A DNA stretch of 47,649 nucleotides, from contig MGVA01000064.1 of NCBI GenBank assembly GCA_001800245.1, positions 42,851 to 90,499 on the forward strand, written 5' to 3'. This DNA is from Elusimicrobia bacterium RIFOXYA12_FULL_51_18 (GTDB lineage: Bacteria; Elusimicrobiota; Elusimicrobia; Elusimicrobiales; UBA9959). The notes below the pieces were generated by a model, which did no database searches, was not told the DNA's origin, and was given only the letters and a program-made list of their open reading frames with translations. How positions within the stretch are numbered: the first letter of the stretch is position 1; every line of letters starts with the position of its first letter. The position numbers and the translations under genes are program-made. Below, one piece after another: positions 16,301 to 24,154 of this stretch.

Positions 16301-19037
16301 CTGGATGGTGCAATCAAATACCGCCAACCGCTCCAACCACACCGCCGTCATAACTTCAAGCAACACGGTGTTGGTCGTAGGCGGCTGGAACGGTTCGCAG
16401 TACCTGGATTCCACTCAGGAAATTTACTTCGCCTATAGCCCGGACGAAGAAGGGTTCGCTCCCAGAAATATCCGTAACCCGCAGATTACCGACGGCACCG
16501 CTTATTTCGACAGAAACGAGCGTATCACGCTTTTGTCCGGCACCACCAATTTCCATGGCGTTTCCGAGGCCTCCGGAGGCGGCTCCGGATCCGCGAACTC
16601 GTCTTTCCACAATCCGCGGGTATATATACAGGCGGTGGACAATCCCAGCGGGTTCCTTACCGACCTCACAACCAGGCTATACACCCTGTATAGCGGTCCC
16701 AATACCGACTGGGAAAAAAGTCTGTCCTCCATCACGGTAATAGCTCCTTCGGTGGCGGGAGAGCTGCCCTACGGCTGGTATAACATGCGCGTGTCCGCCA
16801 ACGGCCAGTTTTCATACGGCCGTAACGTGCAGGTTACAATGCCCAGACCCGTCGGTTACGCCACCAAGCCGGCGCCCGATATGTCGGCCGCATTTTGGCG
16901 GGGCACCAGTTCCATAACCTGGAGCTGGGCTTCAAACGGGAGTCCCACATCATTGTCCTCGGCGGACGGCTATGCTCTGTACGCCGCAAGCAACAGTGTT
17001 TTCATAACAACGGTTACTTTTACCTCGAACGCCGAATTCACGCAGCGCAACCTGGAGGCTAACACAATGGCTTCGGTATTAGTGAACGGCTATAACCTTG
17101 GCGGCGGCGGACCGCTTACGGCCTCAGACACTTTTTACACTCTGGCGGCGCAACCCACCGGCCTGGTGGTTAACGAAGCGGGGTTTAATTCCGCCACACT
17201 TTCATGGAACAACAACGGCAACTCCGCGCAAACCGCCTACCAGGTCTCCCTGTCTCCGGACATTGATTTCACCGATCCAGCCAGAATTTTCACGGCTATC
17301 CCGTTCAGCGAGAACCACACAAGCACTCAAGCCGTGGTGACCCAATTGCTGCCCAATATAAGGTATTACTTCAGGGTTCAGGCGCAGAACGGCAATTTTT
17401 ACCCCGCCTACTACTATGGCTACGGGGGGATACCCACCGCTTTTAGCAACAGCGTGTCAACGCTTACCGTGGCGAGCATCCCGAACCTCTCAGGAGTGGC
17501 CGTAAGCACGATGGCGATAACCTGGTCCTGGCCCAGTACGGCGGGAGCGGATTTTTACGAGATTTACGACATCAGCACAGACACCCCAGCCGTGCTTGGG
17601 GCGCCAACCGGTCCCGCTTACACGCAATCCCTGCTTTCACCCAACCGGCCCTATAAGGTAAAGGTGAGAGCGGCCGTCAATAATGCGCCATACGGAGTGC
17701 TAAGAGGGCCCTGGGCTGATTCTCCTACTATCTTCACACTGGCCGACACGCCCTCCCCCGGAGTTCCGAGCCCCATAGTTCCGGGAACAAACACCATCAC
17801 CGCATACTGGCAGGTCAACGGAAATTCCACCGGCACGATCTACAGCGTAGAATTGTCGCTACTTAGTTCATTCGATGAGGCCTACTCCAGCTCCATGACC
17901 GTGGTCGGCGGCACTACGGTGACTTTTCCGGACCTGCCCCCGAACGTACGCTTTTATGCGCGGGTAAGCGCCGTCAACGGCGACGGCAAGAAAACAGCCA
18001 GCGCCGACCTGGGAACTAAATACACCCTGGCCAAACCGCCGGCGGACGTAACGGCGGAGATGTCATTATCCGGAGTGACGCTTTTCTGGAGCGCCAACGG
18101 AAATTCGGCCGACACCGTATACCAGGTACGCAGCACCACGCAGACGAGTTTCAGCCTGGGCTTTTCCACCCCAATGCCTTTCATAAATTTATATCACAAC
18201 ACCTGGTTATCAATGATCGTGCTGACCGATACCGATTATCTCTTTGACGTAGAGGCTATAAACGGAGACAGCGCCACTTCCGGCACAACTTCGGTATCGC
18301 CTTTACCGGTACGCACCGTTGCCGGCCCGAACGGCGCGCCTCCCGGATCCCTTGGCGGCACCAGCAGCCCCAACAGGGAAGTGACGATATCAGGAACACT
18401 GCCCAACAACAGGAACGTGTCGCTGACAATACCGGCCGGGGCATTCGCCGATCAGACCGCTATAGCCATATCCTCTTCCGCCACCGACTCATGCGTTAGG
18501 GGCGCCATACCGCTGGTTGAAGTGGCGGTTTACACCCAGAACAACGCGCAGCCGCAAGTGCCTATCAATCTTGCCATAAATTACAGCGAGACTGAAGCAA
18601 ACGCTAATATCACGCAGAGCGCTTCAAGACTAGTGATGGCCAGATACAACCCCGTTTCGGGCGAATGCCTGCCGCTTGATACCATAGTGAATCCAGGTTC
18701 CCGGACAATTACAGCCAAACTGAACCATTTCAGCATCTTCCAACTCGTTGTCAGAAGCGCGCCGACCGATTTGAGCGCGGTACGCGTTTATCCCAACCCT
18801 TTCTACACGAACAGAGGCCAGGGCTTCGTAACCATAAACAACATACCATCCGAAACCAAGGTCGTTATCTATACCCTTTCGGGCAGCAAAGTGTGGGAAG
18901 GAACCGCCGGAACCACAGGCATGCTGACCTGGGATGCCACCAATAGTTCCGGCGTCCTTGTGGCCAGCGGGATCTATCTGGCGGCCCTGGACTCTTCCGG
19001 CGGCAAGAAAGTGATTAAAATAGCGGTGGAGAGATGA
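13320..19037 (+). CDS. Giant secreted Kelch/FN3 protein with T9SS-like C-terminal domain
   Basis: From the chosen ATG the product has 1,905 residues and begins with a signal peptide (MNFRKALPLFLLALTLLTP, cut near ASA). A Kelch/galactose-oxidase-like beta-propeller block follows (about 20-330; motifs such as HTATLLPDGKVLVAGG and EIYNPxxxxW). Next are a beta-rich insert (330-640), a second Kelch block (650-1040), several FN3-like repeats (about 1180-1660) with the recurring W-x3-GNS-x2-T-x-Y pattern, a ZU5-like segment (1690-1810), and a final domain of about 85 residues. That last domain starts V-R-V-Y-P-N-P-F and ends in ASGIYL and a basic tail, like type A sorting domains or FlgD-type Ig folds. 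A TTG at 13272 with GGAG 9 bases upstream is an alternative start in the same frame. The PorV-like gene follows. It is likely surface displayed or released; binding target unknown. Confidence 0.85.
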   Translation: MNFRKALPLFLLALTLLTPDASALGIGRHAHTTTLLPDGKLLVLGGVTGSNNTSLQTGEIYNNTTQAFTAIPNVIPTAKSSHTATLMGDGKVLVAGGFINGTPTGNSYIYNPTDGSWATVTDGLGTARGGHTATLITKGSYSGNVLVCGGKTAGEVVTDTCELFYNRPSGPYSDHKFHTAAPMSSERVGHTASSIAGGRVFVAGGQSNSGIYLPTYEIYDPEHDQWQTTNPLLQGRAGHTATVLNNGNILIAGGYNAANKIVEPEEAWYVKYPIAAAQQRAGSQGYLAGAEMFDSNGGRVTISLLMPYRNSQHAAVLSPDGVHHLYGGYGNIVPTFFNATPALEMGSQIDATVLTLTTATITPATSIIRFLLEQELARKINGRLVDSDIFFSKPKDPAVPSLTVDNAKIYLDRSTAPLDGYPIGATAGLDPGMFFGVVQLDPPTGTIVFEPETMNPGNVMATGGQIVFSNPTPLPAEDEEDIDNTSTLTLPVTISVSPAFEGGVLRGQATITKGTITQLPFWQITSIKSSPVSFVTPAAVLNETTGKAEATVSISFTLTNGLITNTTDVALASGRPVVGAEVSSLEVFVQYISEKVNVEDTDYKFDTSTVIVREMIFSDDLKFKPKTSAWEFGSPITEPLFNNTASVTRSEDIFLIGGRSCLVPADPPGNCIRTNKVFTANVAESTHVYKNGAPLWPDSPRLNDKRAFHTSTELPGGVILTCGGSDGISTLSSCELRDPVTKIWTYTGSMNSPRARHTATLLPNGRVLATGGAISASTQVIETSEIYYPDTGKWVPTESMGDPRANHTATLLPDGNVLVAGGNTINGYSNTAEIYYTTQAVWVASLGSSPFLMTTARAQHTATLLKTGDVLIAGGYNGNGAIKKTELYRFASQTWSDAAVADLAGIRYGHAANLLMDGRVLVTGGSDNTGPLHTAEIYNGVTWTTDNMITPPVFVPRSNHRATLLPNGKVLLTGGEVAGSPISGALNYSPDFKTWMVQSNTANRSNHTAVITSSNTVLVVGGWNGSQYLDSTQEIYFAYSPDEEGFAPRNIRNPQITDGTAYFDRNERITLLSGTTNFHGVSEASGGGSGSANSSFHNPRVYIQAVDNPSGFLTDLTTRLYTLYSGPNTDWEKSLSSITVIAPSVAGELPYGWYNMRVSANGQFSYGRNVQVTMPRPVGYATKPAPDMSAAFWRGTSSITWSWASNGSPTSLSSADGYALYAASNSVFITTVTFTSNAEFTQRNLEANTMASVLVNGYNLGGGGPLTASDTFYTLAAQPTGLVVNEAGFNSATLSWNNNGNSAQTAYQVSLSPDIDFTDPARIFTAIPFSENHTSTQAVVTQLLPNIRYYFRVQAQNGNFYPAYYYGYGGIPTAFSNSVSTLTVASIPNLSGVAVSTMAITWSWPSTAGADFYEIYDISTDTPAVLGAPTGPAYTQSLLSPNRPYKVKVRAAVNNAPYGVLRGPWADSPTIFTLADTPSPGVPSPIVPGTNTITAYWQVNGNSTGTIYSVELSLLSSFDEAYSSSMTVVGGTTVTFPDLPPNVRFYARVSAVNGDGKKTASADLGTKYTLAKPPADVTAEMSLSGVTLFWSANGNSADTVYQVRSTTQTSFSLGFSTPMPFINLYHNTWLSMIVLTDTDYLFDVEAINGDSATSGTTSVSPLPVRTVAGPNGAPPGSLGGTSSPNREVTISGTLPNNRNVSLTIPAGAFADQTAIAISSSATDSCVRGAIPLVEVAVYTQNNAQPQVPINLAINYSETEANANITQSASRLVMARYNPVSGECLPLDTIVNPGSRTITAKLNHFSIFQLVVRSAPTDLSAVRVYPNPFYTNRGQGFVTINNIPSETKVVIYTLSGSKVWEGTAGTTGMLTWDATNSSGVLVASGIYLAALDSSGGKKVIKIAVER

Positions 19038-19117
19038 CGATAGAAAGGAATTAGTCCGGAAGGCCGGCTTAAGACATTTAGCTCAATAAAGCGGGAAAGC
19101 AATCGGTATATAATAAT

Positions 19118-20188
19118 ATGAATGCTTTCGATCAGCTCCGGGGAAACGTGAAGGCAACGGCTTCAGCAGCCGCTCTCGCGCTTGCATTACTATCCCTGGC
19201 CCCCGAAAATTCCGCCGCGGCCGAAAAGAATAGGTATTTCTCCGCAAAAGCGGCCGGTACTACCAGCGCGGATTTTCTAAACCTGCCCATAGGCGCAAGA
19301 GGCTCCGGCATGGGAGGCGCTTACAGCGCCATAAGCGAAGACGCTTCAGCCGTCTACTGGAATCCCGCCGGATTGGTGCAAATCCCAAAGCTCTCCGCCA
19401 TCTTCATGCGCTCCCAGTATGTAGCCGGTATTTCTTATCAATACGTAGCCTACGCTCATCGCCTTTCATATAACTCAGTCCTCGCCGGCTCCGTATTCAT
19501 GACCGATATCGGGGCCATAGACCACACGGATATGGACGGCAATAATCTTGGCACTTTTTCGCCGCGTGACCAAGTTCTCACGCTTTCATACAGTCTGGCG
19601 ATCCTGGAATTTTCGAACAAGGATATAGACGTATCAATGGGCGTATCGTTGAAGCACATAAAGTCGCGGATAGTGGAATCGGCCAAGGCGTATGCGGGAG
19701 ACGTGGGGATCATGACCTATAATTTCACTAATATTCCCTACCGGCTGGCGGTGACGATGACAAATCTTGGTTCCGGCATGCGTTACGACGTGGATTCCAG
19801 CCCCCTGCCGCTGACCTTCAAACTGGCCGGCGCTGTAAATCCTTTCAGGAACATGCTCTTCTCGGTTGACATGGTGCTCCCGAAGGGAAACAGGCCCAAC
19901 TTCCTTTTCGGCACGGAACTTTCCACCGAACCGAACGAACTGACCCGCCTGAGCGCCAGAGCGGGCCTGAACGCGCAGCGCATCAGGGACGGACTCAGCG
20001 CTTTCTCGGTTGGCGTGGGAGCGACAATGCACTTCTTCACGCTGGACTATGCTTTCGTGCCGATGGGGGAACTGGGAACCACGCACAAAATCTCCATTAC
20101 TTTCGATTTCCCCTTCAGAAGCCCCATCTTCAACCGCAGGGACCGCTCCATCTTCACCGGTACGAAGAGCATTTCCTTCAACAAATGA
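19118..20188 (+). CDS. PorV/PorQ-family outer-membrane protein
   Basis: The 356-residue product has a signal peptide (hydrophobic Ala/Leu stretch to about residue 35). The family hallmark FLNLPIGARGSGMGGAYSAISEDASAVYWNPAGL follows, here split for reading as FLNLPIGARGSGMGGAY and then SEDASAVYWNPAGL. The rest alternates as expected for a FadL-like beta-barrel and ends in a beta-strand region. In type IX secretion PorV binds cargo C-terminal domains at the surface. It lies 80 bases after the Kelch/FN3 gene, supporting a cargo-carrier pair. TATAAT at 19109-19114 is only 3 bases from this ATG. An in-frame GTG at 19148, preceded by GGGG, gives a more typical signal peptide and may be the true start. 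Confidence 0.82.
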   Translation: MNAFDQLRGNVKATASAAALALALLSLAPENSAAAEKNRYFSAKAAGTTSADFLNLPIGARGSGMGGAYSAISEDASAVYWNPAGLVQIPKLSAIFMRSQYVAGISYQYVAYAHRLSYNSVLAGSVFMTDIGAIDHTDMDGNNLGTFSPRDQVLTLSYSLAILEFSNKDIDVSMGVSLKHIKSRIVESAKAYAGDVGIMTYNFTNIPYRLAVTMTNLGSGMRYDVDSSPLPLTFKLAGAVNPFRNMLFSVDMVLPKGNRPNFLFGTELSTEPNELTRLSARAGLNAQRIRDGLSAFSVGVGATMHFFTLDYAFVPMGELGTTHKISITFDFPFRSPIFNRRDRSIFTGTKSISFNK

Positions 20189-20201
20189 CCCCCGCGGTTG
20201 T

Positions 20202-20230
20202 TTGACAACCAGGGTCAAATTTTATAGATT
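20202..20230 (+). promoter_or_regulatory. Possible sigma70 promoter upstream of the DksA-like gene
   Basis: TTGACA (20202-20207) and TAGATT (20225-20230) are 17 bases apart. The -35 box lies inside the small palindrome GGTTGTTTGACAACC (20196-20210). The transcript would carry a leader of about 230 bases before the ATG at 20465, in which I see no ORF. A second weak promoter (TTGAAT then TAAATA) may lie near 20352. Confidence 0.4.
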
Positions 20231-20464
20231 CTCCTGCGCCCTTTTGGCACTGGGATAGTCCGTTTCGCATAGCTTGACTAAAGCCATAAGCGATAGGAGC
20301 AGATACAGGAATTGCGCCGGTGGATTCTCAGATAGTAATATTTCATTTGTTGAATAATAAAAGCCCCGTGATTAAATATAAAAATATCACCGGGATACCT
20401 CCGGGGAGTATTTGATATAAAAAACGTAAAAGCAGTAAATCTGTGTGATCAGGAGTTTCTCATT

Positions 20465-21031
20465 ATGAAAAAAATAAAAAAAACCGCAAAAAGAACCATA
20501 AAAACCACCCGCACCGCGGCAAAGCCCGGAACCACAGCCCGCGCGGCCGCCGCATCAAAACCGCGGTCCAGCGCAGTTGTCGGGGCCTCCATCCGTCATA
20601 CGGGCAAGAAAAAATCACCGCGGGGGAATCTTCCTGCAACTCAAGCGCCAGGAAGGACCGCCGCCCCGAACAAGGTCCAGATTTTCACTAAAAAAGAGCT
20701 GGAAGAAATTAAATTTAAACTGGATGCCATGCGCGAATCCCTTTCCAAGAATGTGGAAGACAAAAAAACCCTGGACATGCTGGAACCGGAAGTGGGCGAC
20801 ACCATAGATCAAGCGACCCAGAGCCTGGATAAGGAGATACTGTTCGAACTTTCCGACAACGAGCGCAAGATGCTGGACAACATAGACGCGTCCTTGCGAA
20901 AAATGGATAACGGCATTTACGGCATCTGTGAACACTGCAAGAATCCCATAGAAAAGAGACGTCTCAAGGCGCTTCCTTCCGCCCGTTACTGCCTGCCCTG
21001 CCAAAGCGGCTCTGAAAAAACCCGCAACTAA
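20465..21031 (+). CDS. TraR/DksA-type zinc-finger protein with basic H1-like N-terminal tail
   Basis: The 188-residue protein ends with a DksA/TraR domain: a coiled coil (KKELEEIKFKLDAMRESL and on) and the C4 zinc finger YGICEHC...YCLPC (about 152-180), with the conserved I-x3-RLKALPSARYC segment. The first 75 residues are almost only Lys, Arg, Ala, Thr and Pro, like histone H1-type tails, and are absent from standard DksA of about 150 residues. Family members bind the RNA polymerase secondary channel. The tail could add DNA or RNA binding. AGGAG lies about 9 bases before the ATG. It is a monocistronic unit ended by a strong hairpin. Confidence 0.85.
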   Translation: MKKIKKTAKRTIKTTRTAAKPGTTARAAAASKPRSSAVVGASIRHTGKKKSPRGNLPATQAPGRTAAPNKVQIFTKKELEEIKFKLDAMRESLSKNVEDKKTLDMLEPEVGDTIDQATQSLDKEILFELSDNERKMLDNIDASLRKMDNGIYGICEHCKNPIEKRRLKALPSARYCLPCQSGSEKTRN

Positions 21032-21037
21032 CTGAAT

Positions 21038-21072
21038 AGGCCCCGGCTGATTGACAGCCGGGGCCTGATTAT
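21038..21072. terminator. Hairpin terminator between convergent genes
   Basis: AGGCCCCGGCTG (21038-21049) and CAGCCGGGGCCT (21055-21066) form a perfect 12-bp stem with a 5-base loop. An A/T-rich tail follows on the + strand. It separates the DksA-like gene (+) from the RDD gene (-) and could serve both. Confidence 0.8.
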
Positions 21073-21098
21073 TAAATTCCGAGCAATGAACGGAACCA

Positions 21099-21962
21099 TT
21101 ACTTTCGGGGAGGGATGGAACTTACCGTTACTTCCGTCTTATGCCAGTTTTTGGCCTTGGCGGATATGATATAGGCGCGGCCATCCGTGGCAAGGGACAG
21201 GGTGTTGGGTTCAATAGTCTTCATGATCTCGTTACGCACCGCGTTCGGATTACCGGTCAGCGCCGCCAGACGCCGCATATCTTCCGTATAGCGCCCGTAC
21301 GTCATCCTGTATATTTCCTCAAGCTTTGCGACTTTCGAGACTGTTGCCCGGGCCATGGCGACCTGCCGATTTTCCTCCGGACTCAGTTTGAGAAAATTGC
21401 TGTTTATCCAGGAACCAGTTAACATGGCTATAAGAGCCCAGGAAAAAGCAAGGATCAGGCCGTCCGCCCATTCACTGCGTTCTTTTACACTAACAACCCT
21501 GCTGCCGCCCAAATAGTCATGCAACGCCCTTTTATCGGGCGTGATCAGGGCGATCAGATACCCCAGATTCAGCGGCGCGGCGCTTACAAAATAGGAAACG
21601 GAACGTATAAAGGAACCGGTGACTGAAAGGTCCGAACCGTCGGCGGCCTTTACCCTGATGCCCAATAGATATTTTCCGAGGGTCACCCGCCCGCCGGAAG
21701 AAAGCGCGGTCTCATATATGACATAGACAGCGATCCACAGCAGCTTCCATTTGGTTTCGGCGGAAAAGGTATATTGCACGGACCCGTTTTTCACCAGTAA
21801 CGAAAATGTGACATACGCCGCGGCAACGAACGGCGCGGCGTCTATAACATAAGCGAGGAAACGCTCGTTAAAGCCGGCTGGAACAGGTCCCTGCGGTTCG
21901 TCGTCCGGTTGCAAAGGGCTGCCGATGGCTTCCGGGTTAAACTGGAAATCATCATTTTCCAT
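21099..21962 (-). CDS. RDD-family membrane protein with soluble C-terminal domain
   Basis: The 287-residue protein carries an RDD domain (about 28-160): an Arg-x4-IDA first helix (ERFLAYVIDAAPF), TLGKYLLGIRVKAADG, and KRALHDYLGGSRVV, where RDD proteins usually read R-x-LHD. Another helix lies at 165-190. The last 95 residues are soluble: VSKVAKLEEIYRMTYGRYTEDMRRLAALTG. This resembles the post-helix region of type IV pilins and pseudopilins (residues y...nG.Y...l..L), an unusual pairing. GGGAGG lies about 10 bases upstream of the ATG. Some RDD proteins act in ion exchange, but function here is unknown. Confidence 0.75.
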   Translation of the reverse strand: MENDDFQFNPEAIGSPLQPDDEPQGPVPAGFNERFLAYVIDAAPFVAAAYVTFSLLVKNGSVQYTFSAETKWKLLWIAVYVIYETALSSGGRVTLGKYLLGIRVKAADGSDLSVTGSFIRSVSYFVSAAPLNLGYLIALITPDKRALHDYLGGSRVVSVKERSEWADGLILAFSWALIAMLTGSWINSNFLKLSPEENRQVAMARATVSKVAKLEEIYRMTYGRYTEDMRRLAALTGNPNAVRNEIMKTIEPNTLSLATDGRAYIISAKAKNWHKTEVTVSSIPPRK

Positions 21963-22075
21963 ATTCCGAATACCTCCCGCTAAAAATCAGAAACACGTTC
22001 AGTTTGATTATATCTAACTTATGGAGCGTACGGCAAAAAGTTGAATAGGGAAAGAAAAATTGATTTAATATTTTT
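21963..22075. other. Divergent promoter region between the RDD gene and the Bat cluster
   Basis: AT-rich sequence lies between the minus-strand RDD gene and the plus-strand cluster. It includes the RDD ribosome-binding site (minus, about 21970) and the plus-strand promoter at 22041-22069. Confidence 0.45.
22041..22069 (+). promoter_or_regulatory. Probable sigma70 promoter for the HEAT-moxR-bat cluster
   Basis: TTGAAT (22041-22046) and TTTAAT (22064-22069) are separated by 17 bases in an otherwise AT-rich stretch. The predicted transcript start falls at or next to the ATG at 22076, so either that ORF is leaderless or the mRNA has a leader of about 300 bases before the HEAT gene. Confidence 0.5.
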
Positions 22076-22375
22076 ATGCGCAGAATGGCGGTCGTATTAT
22101 CCTGCAGGCCTTTTAACCCGGCGGGGTTTTTCGTCGGGAAAGGCTATTCTCCGTTCAAGCGGAAAAACGCCATAAAAAACCCGGGGGATTGTGCCGGTTG
22201 GAACGCCTATTTAAAGGTCCAACTGTGGGAACACGTGGTGCGGCCGCCGCGCAAAGACCGGCTCCTGGACGGCGTCCGCTGTAAAGATACGGCAAACCCG
22301 GAAAAAGCCGAAAACCGCCCGAACGGGAAACATCTGATATCAAAAATTAAAACCGTAAAAAGGAAACCCCTATGA
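22076..22375 (+). CDS. Possible 99-residue protein of unknown function
   Basis: No family is recognised and the composition (many Arg, Lys, Pro and several Cys and Trp) is not convincing on its own. In favour: the ATG falls where a transcript from the promoter at 22041-22069 would begin, third codon positions look GC-rich as in neighbouring genes, and the stop overlaps the HEAT gene start as ATGA. Against: no ribosome-binding site, and no domain or signal. It could equally be an untranslated leader. Confidence 0.35.
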   Translation: MRRMAVVLSCRPFNPAGFFVGKGYSPFKRKNAIKNPGDCAGWNAYLKVQLWEHVVRPPRKDRLLDGVRCKDTANPEKAENRPNGKHLISKIKTVKRKPL

Positions 22376-22998
22376 AATGGCTTCTGCTGCTCCTCGCCTT
22401 TATCGCCAGCGCATATTATCTAGTCTCCCAGCACAAAGAAGAAGCACGCCAAAAAATACTGGCCGAACAAGTAAAGAAAGACATGGTAAAAGCCACATCT
22501 GACGAAGAGGTTCTGCCATTAAAACTGGAAAAGCCCCAGGTCATACAATTTTCCATGCAAACCTTCAAGACTTTAAGAATGCTGGCCAGCGATTCGAACG
22601 AGGAAGTCCGACTCGCGGCCGTTGAACTCCTATGGCAGCTTCAGGACGACATGGCCCCATCCATAATTAAACGCATGCTCCAGGAGGAGACTGAAGAGAA
22701 CGTCAAAAAAACGCTCATTACGATGGTCGCCAAAGACAAGAGCAGGCTCAGCCTTGCGCTTCTGGCGGAAGCCATGAACGATTACGACAAGGGCACTAGG
22801 CTGATGGCCGTGGAACAGATAGGCGGTTTCGCCAATAAAGAAGCGATACCGGTGCTTAACAAGGCGATGCAGGATTACGATGAAGAAGTCAGGCTCAAAG
22901 CGGTGGAAGCCGTCAAACATATCAAACGCGATATGGAAGCCAACAAAGAACAGAAGCTCAGGGACCTGGAAAAAAAACCGCTTTTCAAAGTAGAATAA
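22372..22998 (+). CDS. Membrane-anchored HEAT-repeat protein
   Basis: The 208-residue product has an N-terminal hydrophobic segment (MKWLLLLLAFIASAYYLV) acting as anchor or signal. A charged helix follows, then four or five HEAT-type repeats (for example SNEEVRLAAVELLWQL, KGTRLMAVEQIGG, YDEEVRLKAVEAVKHI), then a charged tail. HEAT repeats form protein-binding superhelices. It is the first convincing gene of the Bat cluster and may act as a scaffold there. AAAGGA lies about 9 bases before the ATG. Confidence 0.78.
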   Translation: MKWLLLLLAFIASAYYLVSQHKEEARQKILAEQVKKDMVKATSDEEVLPLKLEKPQVIQFSMQTFKTLRMLASDSNEEVRLAAVELLWQLQDDMAPSIIKRMLQEETEENVKKTLITMVAKDKSRLSLALLAEAMNDYDKGTRLMAVEQIGGFANKEAIPVLNKAMQDYDEEVRLKAVEAVKHIKRDMEANKEQKLRDLEKKPLFKVE

Positions 22999-23078
22999 AA
23001 GCGGGGGAGTATTGGGGTGTTGTAATAAGCCGTTTGTCTCCACCCGCGCCGCAGCGTTTAATCAGGAGGTTCTATTTT

Positions 23079-24068
23079 ATGGACTTGGAAATCTCGCAAC
23101 TGAATAAAAAAATACAGGCGGAGAGCGTTTTTGTTCACGACCTGAAAAAAGAGATAGCGAAGATAATCGTAGGCCAGGAAGATCTGGTCAACGGCCTCAT
23201 AGTTGGACTGCTGGCCAACGGCCATATTCTGGTGGAAGGCGTGCCCGGCCTTGCCAAGACCCTGACGGTCAAGACCATGGCCCAGGCGATCTCGGCCGCC
23301 TTCCAGCGCATACAGTTCACCCCAGATCTTCTGCCGGCCGATATCGTCGGCACCATGATCTTCAATCCCAAGGACGGGACTTTCGCCGTTAAAAAAGGCC
23401 CGGTCTTCACCAATATTCTGCTCGCCGACGAGATAAACCGCGCTCCCGCCAAGGTACAAAGCGCCCTCCTGGAAGCCATGCAGGAGCGCCAGGTTACGAT
23501 CTCCGACACAACCCACCGCCTTCCGGAACTTTTCATGGTGCTCGCCACCCAGAACCCCATAGAACAGGAAGGCACTTATCCTCTGCCCGAAGCCCAGGTG
23601 GACCGTTTCATGCTGAAGATCAACATCACCTATCCTTCAAAACAGGAGGAGAGCCGCATCCTGGACACCATGGCGCGCCAGCATATCCCCACCCTGGCTC
23701 CCGTTATACCGGCCGAGCAGATACTCAAGGCGCGCGATATTGCGGACGCTATCTATGTGGACGATAAAATAAAAAATTATGTGCTTGACCTGGTCCAGGC
23801 CACCAGGGTGCCGGAGAAATATTCTCTGGAAAAAATAAAGCCGTGGATCCTCTACGGAGCCAGCCCCAGGGCGACGATCTTCCTAGTGCAGGCCGCCAAA
23901 GCTTACGCTTTCATCCAGGGACGCGGCTATGTCACACCCGAAGACATCAAAGCGGTCGGCTTCGACGTAATGCGCCACCGCGTCCTGCTGACTTACGAGG
24001 CCGAAGCGGAAAACGTAAATTCCGAAACCATATTGAACACTATTTTTGAAGCCATAGAAGTGCCGTAA
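23079..24068 (+). CDS. MoxR-family AAA+ ATPase
   Basis: The 329-residue protein has Walker A GVPGLAKT (54-61), Walker B LLADEIN with D117-E118, and the MoxR signatures QSALLEAMQERQVT and ATQNPIEQEGTYPLPEAQ DRF, plus a C-terminal helical lid. MoxR ATPases act as chaperones that mature or regulate VWA-domain partners. Two such partners are encoded downstream. The start is set by AGGAGGT 8 bases before the ATG at 23079; an in-frame ATG 45 bases upstream lacks a ribosome-binding site. Confidence 0.93.
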   Translation: MDLEISQLNKKIQAESVFVHDLKKEIAKIIVGQEDLVNGLIVGLLANGHILVEGVPGLAKTLTVKTMAQAISAAFQRIQFTPDLLPADIVGTMIFNPKDGTFAVKKGPVFTNILLADEINRAPAKVQSALLEAMQERQVTISDTTHRLPELFMVLATQNPIEQEGTYPLPEAQVDRFMLKINITYPSKQEESRILDTMARQHIPTLAPVIPAEQILKARDIADAIYVDDKIKNYVLDLVQATRVPEKYSLEKIKPWILYGASPRATIFLVQAAKAYAFIQGRGYVTPEDIKAVGFDVMRHRVLLTYEAEAENVNSETILNTIFEAIEVP

Positions 24069-24154
24069 GAGAGAACGAAAGCGGTTAGTTGTTAAGGGAC
24101 CCCCGACAACCCGGCAACCGGCCGCTGACAACTCCCCATAGCCCACTCATTTTT

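Noticed and set aside
20361-20420. Riboswitch in front of the DksA-like gene
   Set aside because: CCCCG and CGGGG blocks could pair in two ways, but the pairings are short and no known aptamer is recognised.
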